Assembly (NCBI GenBank): GCA_023397505.1
Contig: JAEWUC010000002.1
Span: 62,001 to 126,000 of the forward strand
Source of the DNA: Bacteroidota bacterium
Lineage (GTDB): Bacteria; Bacteroidota; Ignavibacteria; Ignavibacteriales; Melioribacteraceae
Length of the DNA stretch: 64,000 nt
Direction of reading: 5' to 3'
Under the pieces are notes generated by a model. It ran no database searches, was not told the origin of the DNA, and saw only the letters and a list, made by a program, of their open reading frames with translations. Position numbers and translations under genes: made by a program. This document shows, piece by piece, positions 44,572 through 52,963 of this stretch. How positions within the stretch are numbered: position 1 is the first letter of the stretch; the number at the start of each line of letters is the position of its first letter.

Positions 44572-46371
44572 TTATTTTGCAGCCAGTTCAACATTCAATG
44601 TTACTTCTTTGCCGTCGCGCAAAACTACAACATCAACCTTATCACCGGCTTTATAATCACCGATTGCATACATAAAATCATAAATGTTATTGACAGTTTT
44701 CAGTCCGAACTTAATAATTATATCCCCGGTTTTCATACCTGCTTTTGCACCCGGTCCGCCTTCTGTAACTCCTGATAACTTATACCCGTTTCCGTTATAG
44801 CCAAATTCCGGTACTGTTCCAACTGTAACTCGCGAACGTGGAGCGCCGCGGTTTGTCGGTTCTTCGACTTTAACATAATCCGGGCGTTTTTCAAATTGAT
44901 CGATTGAATAAGCAACATCATAAACATAATTTGTAACGTTTTCTTGTCCGCTGAAATTTATTTTATCCCAATCGTCCGAGGGCTTGTGATAATCTGTGTG
45001 TGTACCTGTGAAGAAAAACATTACAGGTATGTTTTTATTACTGAACGATTGATGATCGCTACCGCCCGAACCGCCGTCATTGAAGGCAAGTTTAAAACCG
45101 TATTTATTCTTTTCGTTCAAAATATTTTTCCACTGCGAAGAAGTACCGGCTCCAATAATTGTTAAATTACTTTCTTCATTTAATCTTCCGATCATATCCA
45201 TATTTAACATAGCTACAATATTTTCAATTGGAACAGAAGGATTATTTATATAAAAAGTAGAACCAAGAATACCGAGTTCTTCGCCTGAAAAAGCAAGAAA
45301 AATTATGCTTCGTTTTGTTTTATCTTTTATAGAAGCAAATTTTTCGGCAATTTCTAATAACCCGGTAGTACCGGAAGCATTATCATCTGCGCCGTTATGA
45401 ATTTGTTTTTCGCTCCCTTTATACATTGAAGATTCTGATGCTTGATCAATCCCAAGATGATCGTAATGCGCGCCGATAACTATGTATTCGTTTTTCAAAA
45501 CCGGGTCGCTGCCTTCTAAAACAGCGCCAACGTTACGTGCAACTTTTTCAATTTCTTTTGTCTCTGTTTCACCGTTTATTTTCACATCTTTAAAAATAAA
45601 CGATGAAGGTTTCTTTGATGAATCTATTTTATTTTGCAACTCAGCTAAATTCAATCCGTTTGATTTACATAAGTGATCAATAAATTCTCTCTTAACATGA
45701 AATACTGAAAAATCTTTCATCCCGGAAGCGCCGTCGTAACGGAGCGATGCTAAATTATCATCATCATTCTTTGGGAGAAATCCATTCACAAAAATAATTC
45801 CCGCTGCGCCTTTTTCTTTTGCTGTGATGGCTTTTTGGCGGAACGATGAAAGCCTGTCGAAACTTGATTTTGAGCTGTCGTGTTCGGGATGATATCTCAT
45901 AACCACAACGATTCTACCAGTAACATCAATTCCTTCATAATCATCGTAATTTAATTTCGGTGCGGAAATACCATAACCTGCAAATATTAATTCACTATCA
46001 AATTTCCCTTTGCCAGAAAACGGCATTGTGATGAAATCTTTATATAAAACAAGAGATTTTATTTCACCGCTTATTCCTAACTCCATTTTATTGTTGTCGG
46101 TTAATTCAATTTTTTCTATGAATGGGAATTCCTGGAAATAACTTTCACTAAAAGCAGGTTTTAATCCATTGTATTCAAAATCTCTTTTTATATAATCGCC
46201 GGCTATCCTTTCTTCGGGACTTCCTGAAAATCTTCCTTTCAATTCATCCGAAGCGAGAAATTTTATATGCTCTTTTATTTCCTCTGAAGTTATTTGAGGA
46301 TCTGTTGGATTTTGTTGCGCGTATATTAATGTTGTAAATAATACTGCCGTTAATAAAATATATTTATTCAT
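44572..46371 (-). CDS. Exported M28 aminopeptidase with PA and PDZ domains
   Basis: 599 residues. Signal peptide about 1-19. A protease-associated insert lies at about 110-250. The M28 zinc-peptidase core spans about 285-490, with the ligand motifs GAHYDHLG (about 298-305), NGADDNASGT, FSGEELGILGS, LNMDMIGR and GGSDHQSF. A PDZ domain covers about 515-599 (SGVTEGGPGAKAGMKTGDII). It should release amino acids from peptides in the periplasm or on the surface. AGGGA precedes the ATG. Monocistronic by position. Confidence 0.93.
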   Translation of the reverse strand: MNKYILLTAVLFTTLIYAQQNPTDPQITSEEIKEHIKFLASDELKGRFSGSPEERIAGDYIKRDFEYNGLKPAFSESYFQEFPFIEKIELTDNNKMELGISGEIKSLVLYKDFITMPFSGKGKFDSELIFAGYGISAPKLNYDDYEGIDVTGRIVVVMRYHPEHDSSKSSFDRLSSFRQKAITAKEKGAAGIIFVNGFLPKNDDDNLASLRYDGASGMKDFSVFHVKREFIDHLCKSNGLNLAELQNKIDSSKKPSSFIFKDVKINGETETKEIEKVARNVGAVLEGSDPVLKNEYIVIGAHYDHLGIDQASESSMYKGSEKQIHNGADDNASGTTGLLEIAEKFASIKDKTKRSIIFLAFSGEELGILGSTFYINNPSVPIENIVAMLNMDMIGRLNEESNLTIIGAGTSSQWKNILNEKNKYGFKLAFNDGGSGGSDHQSFSNKNIPVMFFFTGTHTDYHKPSDDWDKINFSGQENVTNYVYDVAYSIDQFEKRPDYVKVEEPTNRGAPRSRVTVGTVPEFGYNGNGYKLSGVTEGGPGAKAGMKTGDIIIKFGLKTVNNIYDFMYAIGDYKAGDKVDVVVLRDGKEVTLNVELAAK

Positions 46372-46656
46372 TAATCCCTCGAAGTGATAAAAAGCTTTTG
46401 TAAAATAATTTATTCATAATTATGAAACAAAATATTATTGCATTGATGATGCAATAGAATGCAGATTTTATATGATCAATTGTCATAATTTCATAACAAA
46501 GTACTTTTGCAAATAATTCTGTATTCAAAAAAAATATAAGCATCTTATTATCCCGGCAAAAAAATCATTTGTTTGCTTGCAAGTAAAAAAGTTATCTTGG
46601 TAATGAAGATTCATAAAACATTGAATTGAACTTTTCAAATAATAAAAGGGGTTTAT

Positions 46657-46860
46657 ATGTCAAAGACTTTCGAAATTGTAGAAAGAGTTGGGATTTCAAC
46701 CGAGAGCGCAACTGAAGCTATAAAGAATGCTGTTCTTGAAGCAAATAAAGATCAGAAAGTTGCATGGTTTGAAGTTGCAGAACAAAGGGGAAGGGTAACT
46801 TCCGACGGTAAAGTTGAATTCCAGGTAACGGTAAAAATCGGAAGAAAAATTAACGATTAA
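46657..46860 (+). CDS. Dodecin (flavin-binding)
   Basis: 67 residues. Small dodecameric protein that stores riboflavin/FMN or related flavins. The sequence begins MSKTFEIVERVGISTESATEA and contains WFEVAEQRGRV, where the Trp stacks on flavin, and ends with FQVTVKIGRKI; this is the complete family. It lies 16 bases upstream of a peroxiredoxin, so the two are probably co-transcribed. AAGGGG precedes the ATG. Confidence 0.93.
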   Translation: MSKTFEIVERVGISTESATEAIKNAVLEANKDQKVAWFEVAEQRGRVTSDGKVEFQVTVKIGRKIND

Positions 46861-46876
46861 TAGAAAGGAGTTAGTT

Positions 46877-47359
46877 ATGGCATTAAAAGTAGGAGATGCC
46901 GCACCAAATTTTACATTAAAGAATGCTTCGGGTGATTCTTATACTTTAGCGGATTTCAAAGGGAAGAAAAATGTTGTACTTTTATTTTTCCCGGCTGTTG
47001 GAACTTCGGTTTGCGAGAAAGAACTTTGTTCAACGAGAGACGGTATGAAAGATTATGAAAATCTTGATGCGCAGGTTCTTGCAATTAGTGTTGATTTACC
47101 TTTTGCGCAAAAATTGTGGGCTGATAAACATCAATTCAATTTCCCGATGTTAAGCGATTTCAATAAAGAAGTCTCAACCGCGTATGAATCAATTTATGAT
47201 TTATGGCTTCCGGGTAAATTCGATTTAAAAGGCGTTTCCAAAAGATCGGCTTTTGTTATAGATAAAAGCGGCAAAATTCAATATGCCGAAGTTTTGGAAA
47301 ATGCCGGCGAAGAACCGAATTATACTGCCGTGCAAGATGCGCTAAAAAAACTTTCTTAA
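46877..47359 (+). CDS. Peroxiredoxin (AhpC/TSA-type redoxin)
   Basis: 160 residues. Reduces peroxides in the cytoplasm. The active site PAVGTSVCEKELC fits P-x3-T-x2-C, with peroxidatic Cys46 and a second Cys51 five residues on, the spacing used as a resolving pair in PrxQ-like enzymes. AAAGGAG at 46863-46869 is the ribosome site. Downstream of dodecin and upstream of a second peroxiredoxin, giving a small oxidative-stress cluster. Confidence 0.93.
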   Translation: MALKVGDAAPNFTLKNASGDSYTLADFKGKKNVVLLFFPAVGTSVCEKELCSTRDGMKDYENLDAQVLAISVDLPFAQKLWADKHQFNFPMLSDFNKEVSTAYESIYDLWLPGKFDLKGVSKRSAFVIDKSGKIQYAEVLENAGEEPNYTAVQDALKKLS

Positions 47360-47380
47360 TTTTTTGTCTATGAAAATATT

Positions 47381-47417
47381 AAAGGGACGGACATTTTTTG
47401 TTTGTCCCTTTTCTATT
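47381..47417 (+). terminator. Rho-independent terminator after the first peroxiredoxin
   Basis: AAAGGGAC (47381-47388) pairs with GTCCCTTT (47404-47411), followed by TTCTATTTT. It separates the dodecin-peroxiredoxin unit from the bcp-pterin unit. Confidence 0.75.
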
Positions 47418-47471
47418 TTAGGAACTATAAAAATTAAATGTTAGTTTAGCCCTAAACACGAAAGGATTTTT

Positions 47472-47933
47472 ATGGTAGCAGAGGGTAAAAAAGCTCCGAG
47501 TTTTTCTTTATTTGACGGCAATGGTGTTAAAGTTTCCTTAAATGATTATAAAGGAAGAAATGTAGTTTTATATTTCTACCCGAAAGATATGACTTCCGGC
47601 TGCACAAAAGAAGCGTGCGATTTCCGCGATCAATTCCCGAATTTCAAAAAAATTAAAACAGTAGTTCTTGGTGTTAGCCCGGATTCTGTTGAATCACACA
47701 AAAAGTTTTCAGAAAAATATGATTTACCCTTTACATTACTTAGTGACGATAAAAAAGAAGTAGTTCAAAAATACGGAGTGTGGAAAGAGAAAAGTATGTA
47801 CGGTAAAAAATATATGGGTGTTGAACGTACAACTTTTATTATAGACGAAGAAGGAAAAATCAAAAAGATTTTTCCGAAAGTAAAAGTTGACGGTCATGTT
47901 GATGAGATAATAAAAGTTCTTAAAGAAAAATAG
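47472..47933 (+). CDS. bcp: Thiol peroxidase, BCP/PrxQ type
   Basis: 153 residues. Reduces hydrogen and organic peroxides with thioredoxin. The signature FYPKDMTSGCTKEACDFRDQ holds peroxidatic Cys44 and resolving Cys49. The C-terminal VERTTFIIDEEGKIKKIF is also typical. AAAGGA precedes the ATG. The pterin genes follow after ten bases, so it may be the first gene of their operon. Confidence 0.95.
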   Translation: MVAEGKKAPSFSLFDGNGVKVSLNDYKGRNVVLYFYPKDMTSGCTKEACDFRDQFPNFKKIKTVVLGVSPDSVESHKKFSEKYDLPFTLLSDDKKEVVQKYGVWKEKSMYGKKYMGVERTTFIIDEEGKIKKIFPKVKVDGHVDEIIKVLKEK

Positions 47934-47943
47934 AGCGGCAAAA

Positions 47944-48351
47944 ATGTTATATGTTACAAGACGTGAAGTTTTTAGCGCATCGCACAGACTTTATAATCCC
48001 GATCTTACCGAACAAGAAAACGAAAATATTTTTGGTAAGTGTAATAATCTAAACGGCCATGGACACAATTATGTTTTAGAAGTTGTTGTTGCCGGAAGTA
48101 TTAATCCGGTGACAGGTTATGTAATTGATCTAAAGATTCTTAAAAAAATAATACTAGAACAAGTGATTGCTAAAGTCGATCATAAAAATTTAAATCTTGA
48201 TGTGGATTTTCTTAAGAACAAAATTCCTACAGCAGAAAACATTGCTGTTGGTATTTGGGGAGAACTAAAAGATAAAATTCCATCGGGTAAATTGTATTCG
48301 GTTAAAATTTATGAAACGGAAAATAATTTTGTTGAATATAAAGGAGAATAA
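47944..48351 (+). CDS. ptpS: 6-pyruvoyl-tetrahydropterin synthase (eukaryote-like)
   Basis: 135 residues. Converts 7,8-dihydroneopterin triphosphate to 6-pyruvoyl-tetrahydropterin. His14, His39 and His41 are the zinc ligands and Cys33 the catalytic cysteine. The active-site stretch GKCNNLNGHGHNY, followed by INPVTGYVIDL and VDHKNLNLDV, and the ending KIYETENNFVEYKGE are much closer to animal PTPS than to bacterial QueD, whose motif is CxxxHGH-type without CNNxNGHGHNY. With folE next to it, tetrahydrobiopterin-type synthesis is more likely than queuosine, though a dual role is not excluded. Confidence 0.9.
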   Translation: MLYVTRREVFSASHRLYNPDLTEQENENIFGKCNNLNGHGHNYVLEVVVAGSINPVTGYVIDLKILKKIILEQVIAKVDHKNLNLDVDFLKNKIPTAENIAVGIWGELKDKIPSGKLYSVKIYETENNFVEYKGE

Positions 48352-48354
48352 AAG

Positions 48355-48924
48355 TTGAAATTAGATGTGTTGGAAAAAAGCGTTGAGACTATTTTGAAAG
48401 AATTGGGTGAAGATGTAGACCGAGAAGGATTAATTAAAACACCTCATCGAGTTGCAAAAGCATATGAATTCTTAACACAGGGTTACAACAAGAAAATTGA
48501 AGATGTATTAAACGATGCAGTATTCGAAGAAAAATATGACGAAATGGTAATAGTAAAGGATATTGATTTTTACAGCATGTGCGAACATCACTTGCTTCCG
48601 TTTTTTGGTAAAGTCCATATTGCCTATATCCCAAATGGTAAAATTGTAGGTCTGAGTAAAATTCCGAGAATAGTTGATGTATTTGCGAGAAGGTTGCAAG
48701 TACAGGAAAGAATGACGCAGGAAATTGCCGACACAATAGAGAAGTATTTAAATCCCCGCGGAGTTGGAGTTGTTGCCGAGGCATTTCATATGTGTATGGC
48801 TATGCGAGGTGTGGAAAAACAAAACTCTACAACTACCACCAGCGCAATGCACGGAATTTTTAAATCCGATGCAAGAACGCGTTCGGAATTCTTAACGTTA
48901 ATTTCCAAGAAAAGCATTATATGA
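48355..48924 (+). CDS. folE: GTP cyclohydrolase I
   Basis: 189 residues. Converts GTP to 7,8-dihydroneopterin triphosphate, the substrate of PTPS. Zinc ligands Cys76, His79 (in MCEHHLLPFFG) and Cys147 (HMCMAMRG) are present, as is GVGVVAEAFHMC. The start is TTG at 48355: AAGGAG (48341-48346) is eight bases upstream and there is no in-frame ATG nearby, and the family's N-terminus is preserved. It follows ptpS by three bases and overlaps the next gene by four. Confidence 0.96.
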   Translation: MKLDVLEKSVETILKELGEDVDREGLIKTPHRVAKAYEFLTQGYNKKIEDVLNDAVFEEKYDEMVIVKDIDFYSMCEHHLLPFFGKVHIAYIPNGKIVGLSKIPRIVDVFARRLQVQERMTQEIADTIEKYLNPRGVGVVAEAFHMCMAMRGVEKQNSTTTTSAMHGIFKSDARTRSEFLTLISKKSII

Positions 48925-49634
48925 GCGAATTAGAAAAAGCAGTATGGATTACCGGTGCAAGTTCCGGTATTGGTAAAGAATTGGCTTTGGAGTTTGCACG
49001 AAATGGGGAAATTGTAATTGCTACTGCAAGAAGAATAAATCCTCTGGAGTCTTTGAAGAAAAGTTTAGATGAACATTCCGATAAAATTTTGACTTATGCA
49101 TTTGATATAACGAATAAAAAAGCAGTTACAGAATTTTATAACTCGGTTTCCGAAAAATATAGCATTGGATGTCTAATTAATAACGCAGGCGCAACTTCAT
49201 TTAAGAAGGCGGAGCAAAATTCCATAGACGAAATTGAAACAATAATTAATACAAATCTTCTCGGTTCTATTTATGCAATCAAAACTGTTTTACCGGGAAT
49301 GCTGCAAAGAAAAGCCGGTACCATAATTAACATGCTTTCGGTTGTTACAAAAAAAATACTTACCGGAAGCAGTGCGTACTCGGCATCAAAAAGCGGTTTG
49401 ATGGCGTATACAAATACTCTGCGCGAAGAAGTTAGAAGCAGCAACATAAGAATTGTGAACGTATCGCCCGGTGCAACGCAAACTCCAATTTGGCCTAATT
49501 CTGCACTGGAAAAACATTCATATAGGATGATGTCGCCTTCCGAGATTGCAAAGCTGATCTATCACATATATTCGATTAAAAGCAATCTGGTTGTTGAAGA
49601 TATTTCATTAAGACCAATTCAAGGTGATATATGA
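48921..49634 (+). CDS. Short-chain dehydrogenase/reductase (candidate pterin reductase)
   Basis: 237 residues. Rossmann-fold NAD(P)-dependent oxidoreductase with TGASSGIG at 11-18, the NNAG strand motif, a Ser in INMLSVV and the catalytic Tyr153-x3-Lys157. It overlaps folE and the next SDR by four bases each (ATGA), so the three are translated together. By position it could reduce 6-pyruvoyl-tetrahydropterin as sepiapterin reductase does; sequence alone does not prove this. Confidence 0.9.
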   Translation: MSELEKAVWITGASSGIGKELALEFARNGEIVIATARRINPLESLKKSLDEHSDKILTYAFDITNKKAVTEFYNSVSEKYSIGCLINNAGATSFKKAEQNSIDEIETIINTNLLGSIYAIKTVLPGMLQRKAGTIINMLSVVTKKILTGSSAYSASKSGLMAYTNTLREEVRSSNIRIVNVSPGATQTPIWPNSALEKHSYRMMSPSEIAKLIYHIYSIKSNLVVEDISLRPIQGDI

Positions 49635-50347
49635 TGAATGAAAAAATAATTTCAATTGTAACCGGTGCTTCGCGGGGAATTGGGCAAGCAATAGCCGTTA
49701 AGCTAGCGAAGGAAAAACATAATCTTGCATTGTTTGCAAGGGATAAAAATAAACTTGATGAAACATTAAAAGATTGTAAAAAACATGGTGTTGATGCCGT
49801 TGGTTTTATCGGCGATGTGGCTGACCCTTATTTTGTTAACGAATCGGTTAACCAAGTTTTATTGAAGTATGGTAAAATTGATAACCTAGTAAATAATGCA
49901 GGCGTTGCGGTTCTTAAAAAATTTACAGATGTAACTCTCGAAGAATTTCAGCTTCAAATGAATACAAACATGTACGGTGTTTTTAATTTTTCAAAAGCCG
50001 TATTGGATAATATGATTGAAAGAAAAAGTGGAAACATAATTAATATTTCTTCTCTTGCCGGTAAAAATGCTTTTGTGAACGGAACGACTTACGGTGCAAC
50101 AAAGCATGCTTTAATGGGTTTCTCAAAATCGCTTATGTTGGAAGTACGTCAATTTAATATTCGGGTTGCATTGATCTGTCCGGGATCTGTAAACACTGAT
50201 TTATTAACCGGCACATTCTTGGAACCAAAAAATGTTGATAGTATTTTGAATCCATCAGATATTGCAGAAACTGTTGTTTCAATTATAAATATGCCGGACA
50301 CTGCATTTGTAAGTGAAGTTGATATTCGTCCGACAAATCCAAGATAA
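49631..50347 (+). CDS. Short-chain dehydrogenase/reductase (candidate sepiapterin reductase-like)
   Basis: 238 residues from the first of two adjacent ATGs (49631 and 49634). TGASRGIG cofactor motif, NNAGVAV, Ser in INISSLAG and catalytic Tyr154-x3-Lys158. It looks like FabG/sepiapterin-reductase-type enzymes. Last gene of the bcp-ptpS-folE-SDR-SDR unit, followed by a terminator. Two SDRs may share the two reduction steps to a tetrahydrobiopterin-like product; inference from context. Confidence 0.9.
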   Translation: MMNEKIISIVTGASRGIGQAIAVKLAKEKHNLALFARDKNKLDETLKDCKKHGVDAVGFIGDVADPYFVNESVNQVLLKYGKIDNLVNNAGVAVLKKFTDVTLEEFQLQMNTNMYGVFNFSKAVLDNMIERKSGNIINISSLAGKNAFVNGTTYGATKHALMGFSKSLMLEVRQFNIRVALICPGSVNTDLLTGTFLEPKNVDSILNPSDIAETVVSIINMPDTAFVSEVDIRPTNPR

Positions 50348-50354
50348 TTCTTTT

Positions 50355-50383
50355 AAAAAATCCCGCTGTAAAGCGGGATTTTT
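50355..50383. terminator. Bidirectional rho-independent terminator after the pterin operon
   Basis: AAAAATCCCGCT (50355-50366), loop GTAA, AGCGGGATTTTT (50371-50382). A-run and T-run flank a 12-base stem, serving both convergent genes. Confidence 0.88.
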
Positions 50384-50396
50384 ATGGATGAAATAT

Positions 50397-50981
50397 TTAA
50401 ATCCCGGGTTCTAATCGCGGTTCAATTTCCTCAGGTTCAAACATTCCGAACATTTCTTCATCGTCCTCAAAATCCATCATTCCAATTGGGCCTCTATCTT
50501 CAAAACGTTCCATCCGCATTTGTCCTCTTTTATCAAATCTTTTATTTATTCTGCTCCTTAAACCATTCCTCATATCGCCGTGCATACCTTTGAAATGTTT
50601 AGCCCAAATTTCTTGCTGTTCGGGTGTCAAAATTTTATGAATTGAAAGCCATGATTTAACAGACGAATTTTTTAGTTCAGCTTCAATTTTGCTGTTTGCC
50701 TCCGTTAAACTGAGTATTTTTTTCTCATCAATATTATTGTTATTTACCATGTGTTTAATTTCCAAGCGATTCTTTTGAATTTGCGAACGGAGATCGATAG
50801 CTTTTTTTTGTTGCTCATATCTAATATCTTTGAATTGTCTTTCTTGTTCCGGAGTTAAATTTAACATTTTAAAAAATCCCGATTCTCTTTTCGGGTTGTC
50901 AGATAGTTTTTGCGGTTGCGCAGAAAGAATACCTGTAAAAACCAAAACTAGTATTATAAAATAATTAATTGCGTTATTCAT
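50397..50981 (-). CDS. Spy/LTxxQ-like periplasmic protein
   Basis: 194 residues from the ATG at 50981, preceded by GGAGG five bases upstream; an ATG at 50993 would bury that site. Signal peptide about 1-22, then helical LTPEQ motifs (MLNLTPEQERQFKDIRYEQ and HKILTPEQQEIW) as in Spy, CpxP and ZraP/CnrX-type proteins that act as envelope-stress chaperones or metal sensors. The C-terminus is rich in Met, Asp, Glu, Arg and Phe. It is divergent from the ECF sigma operon, and shares its motif with the third gene of that operon. Confidence 0.82.
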   Translation of the reverse strand: MNNAINYFIILVLVFTGILSAQPQKLSDNPKRESGFFKMLNLTPEQERQFKDIRYEQQKKAIDLRSQIQKNRLEIKHMVNNNNIDEKKILSLTEANSKIEAELKNSSVKSWLSIHKILTPEQQEIWAKHFKGMHGDMRNGLRSRINKRFDKRGQMRMERFEDRGPIGMMDFEDDEEMFGMFEPEEIEPRLEPGI

Positions 50982-51140
50982 ATTGTCCTCCATTTTATTT
51001 GATGTTTCTTTGTGATTTTGACATACATTTATTGATGTTGGTTTAATATTGCAGGTTAAGTTTATCTTTTTGGAATAAAGATTTCTTATTAAACCTTATC
51101 AGAAGTAATAATGTCTATTTATATAGATTGACGGAACCTG

Positions 51141-51689
51141 ATGACTGCAGATAATGATTTTGAATTGGTTAATAAATTCATAAATGGGGATGAGAGTTCA
51201 TTTAATTCTCTAGTCAGAAAATATCAAAAGAGAATTTATTGGCATGCGCGGCAAATGCTGAATGACCATCTCGATGCAGATGAAGTTACCCAGGAAGTTC
51301 TTATTGTTATGTATAAAAAGCTGAATACTTTTAATTTTAAGTCGTCGCTTTATACATGGATTTATAAAATTGTAACAACACGCAGTTTGAACCAGCTTCG
51401 CAAAAGAAAAATAAAAAAAATATTTTCGTTTGAAGACGCGGATGAAAAGGAACTTACATCCAAACATGATATTATTGATGATATTTCTAACAGGCAAAAA
51501 TTGGAAGAAATAAGTAAGGTGTTAGAAAAGATTCCGCCGAAACAGAGACAGATTTTTATTATGAGAAATTTTGACGAATTGTCTTACGAAGAAATCTCGG
51601 AAATTACAGGCAAAAGTGTTGGCGGATTAAAAGCGAATTATTTTCATGCTTTGAAAAAAGTATTGGAGTTAACAGATGAAAAAGAATAA
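51141..51689 (+). CDS. ECF RNA polymerase sigma factor
   Basis: 182 residues. Region 2 spans about 20-90 (YWHARQMLNDHLDADEVTQE, then TWIYKIVTTRSLNQLRKRK) and region 4 about 125-175 (LEKIPPKQRQIFIMRNFDEL, SYEEISEITGKSVGGLKANY). It should direct transcription of an envelope-stress regulon and probably its own operon. Its end overlaps the anti-sigma gene by 14 bases, the usual coupled arrangement. Confidence 0.95.
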   Translation: MTADNDFELVNKFINGDESSFNSLVRKYQKRIYWHARQMLNDHLDADEVTQEVLIVMYKKLNTFNFKSSLYTWIYKIVTTRSLNQLRKRKIKKIFSFEDADEKELTSKHDIIDDISNRQKLEEISKVLEKIPPKQRQIFIMRNFDELSYEEISEITGKSVGGLKANYFHALKKVLELTDEKE

Positions 51690-52281
51690 TGAGGAAATAT
51701 TAAAATATTTATCGGGAATGTTGGATGAAGTCGATAAACAGGCATTCGAAGAAAAATTAAAAACATCAGAAGAATTGACCCAACAGTATAATTCCATAAA
51801 AGGAATGCTAACCGGTTTCAAGAAGCAAGACATAAATGTTGACGAGAATTATTTTATCAATATAATACCGCGTTTTCGAGAAAAAATTAATTCACGAAAA
51901 AATAAACTACGCAAAACGATTTATTATTTGGCGCCCACATTAACAATAGTAATTTTAGCTGTGTTGTTATATCCATATAATAGTACGAGTTTTGATAATG
52001 GTTACCGTGAACTTGCCGAGATAGTTGTTGATAATATTGACGATGCTGAAGTTTCGAATAAGTATTTTAATAACATCGGTTTGGAACCTGGCTATTCAAC
52101 TTTAGCCGTTAATGATGAATTTACGTTAGGATTGGAAAATACGATAAACAAAATCCCAGATTCATATCTTAATAATATAGTTGAGTATTCAAATTCGGAA
52201 ACATTCTATTCTTTGGAAAATTATTCGGATGAAGAATTAAACAATCTTTATGAAGGATTAAATGATTTTAAATTTCAATAG
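51676..52281 (+). CDS. Membrane anti-sigma factor (candidate)
   Basis: 201 residues. N-terminal cytoplasmic helical part (about 1-75, EEILKYLSGMLDEVDKQAFE), one transmembrane helix at about 82-100, and a periplasmic domain of about 100 residues. No HxxxCxxC zinc motif is present. Overlap with the ECF sigma gene and topology indicate that it holds the sigma factor at the membrane. The family is otherwise not recognised. Confidence 0.8.
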   Translation: MKKNNEEILKYLSGMLDEVDKQAFEEKLKTSEELTQQYNSIKGMLTGFKKQDINVDENYFINIIPRFREKINSRKNKLRKTIYYLAPTLTIVILAVLLYPYNSTSFDNGYRELAEIVVDNIDDAEVSNKYFNNIGLEPGYSTLAVNDEFTLGLENTINKIPDSYLNNIVEYSNSETFYSLENYSDEELNNLYEGLNDFKFQ

Positions 52282-52289
52282 GTGAAGCA

Positions 52290-52772
52290 ATGAGAAAAAT
52301 ATTTTTTATAATCATTATAATGTTATTTGCAGCATTCCCAAAGGTTAATTCGCAAGAACGAATGGAAGGCGATAGACCGCGCATACCTATCGAAAAGATT
52401 GAGCAATTGGAAAAGGCAAAACTTATAGAAATACTCGACTTGAATGAAGAAACAGCTATTCGTTTCTTCACAAGGAGAAAGGAATTCCGCGAAAAGGAAA
52501 GAGAACAATTTAAAAAGCGCGATGATATGGTTCGAAGAATAGAGGATAAAATTAGAAGCGATGCAGGCCTCAGTGATAAAGAGTCAAAAGATCACTTAAG
52601 TGAAGTTCTTGCAATCGATCAAAAAATAGTGGCAGACAAAGAAAAGTTTTTTAGATCGCTGAATGATATACTTACACCAGAACAGGTTCTAAAATTGGTT
52701 GTATTTGATAACCGCTTTATGAGGGAAATCAGGGATTTGCTGATCGGACGCCCGAGGGGTAAAAGAGAATAG
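52290..52772 (+). CDS. Spy/LTxxQ-like periplasmic protein
   Basis: 160 residues. Signal peptide about 1-21 (ends VNSQE). The mature protein is almost entirely charged helix: two or three long helices and a terminal SLNDILTPEQVLKLVVFDN motif, as in Spy/CpxP/ZraP-type proteins. It follows the anti-sigma gene by eight bases. By analogy with CnrYXH-type modules it may be the periplasmic sensor for the anti-sigma factor. Confidence 0.78.
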   Translation: MRKIFFIIIIMLFAAFPKVNSQERMEGDRPRIPIEKIEQLEKAKLIEILDLNEETAIRFFTRRKEFREKEREQFKKRDDMVRRIEDKIRSDAGLSDKESKDHLSEVLAIDQKIVADKEKFFRSLNDILTPEQVLKLVVFDNRFMREIRDLLIGRPRGKRE

Positions 52773-52845
52773 ATTTTTGTATGAATAAACTTTATTCTTT
52801 GCTTGCATTTTGTCGGTTCGACTAATATTTTGCAACCCACATTTT

Positions 52846-52932
52846 GCGGAAGTGGTGAAATTGGTATACACGCTACTTTGAGGGGGTAGTGCCCGTTAGG
52901 GCGTAGGGGTTCGAGTCCCCTCTTCCGCACCA
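52846..52932 (+). tRNA. tRNA-Leu (anticodon GAG)
   Basis: Acceptor stem GCGGAAG (52846-52852) pairs with CTTCCGC (52922-52928), discriminator A and encoded CCA at 52930-52932. The anticodon stem-loop CTACT-TTGAGGG-GGTAG shows GAG; a long variable arm GTGCCCGTTAGGGCGT-type and the T-arm GGGGTTCGAGTCCCC complete a class II tRNA. Confidence 0.97.
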
Positions 52933-52963
52933 TGTCTTTTCAATTAACAAATAAGGAAGCAGC

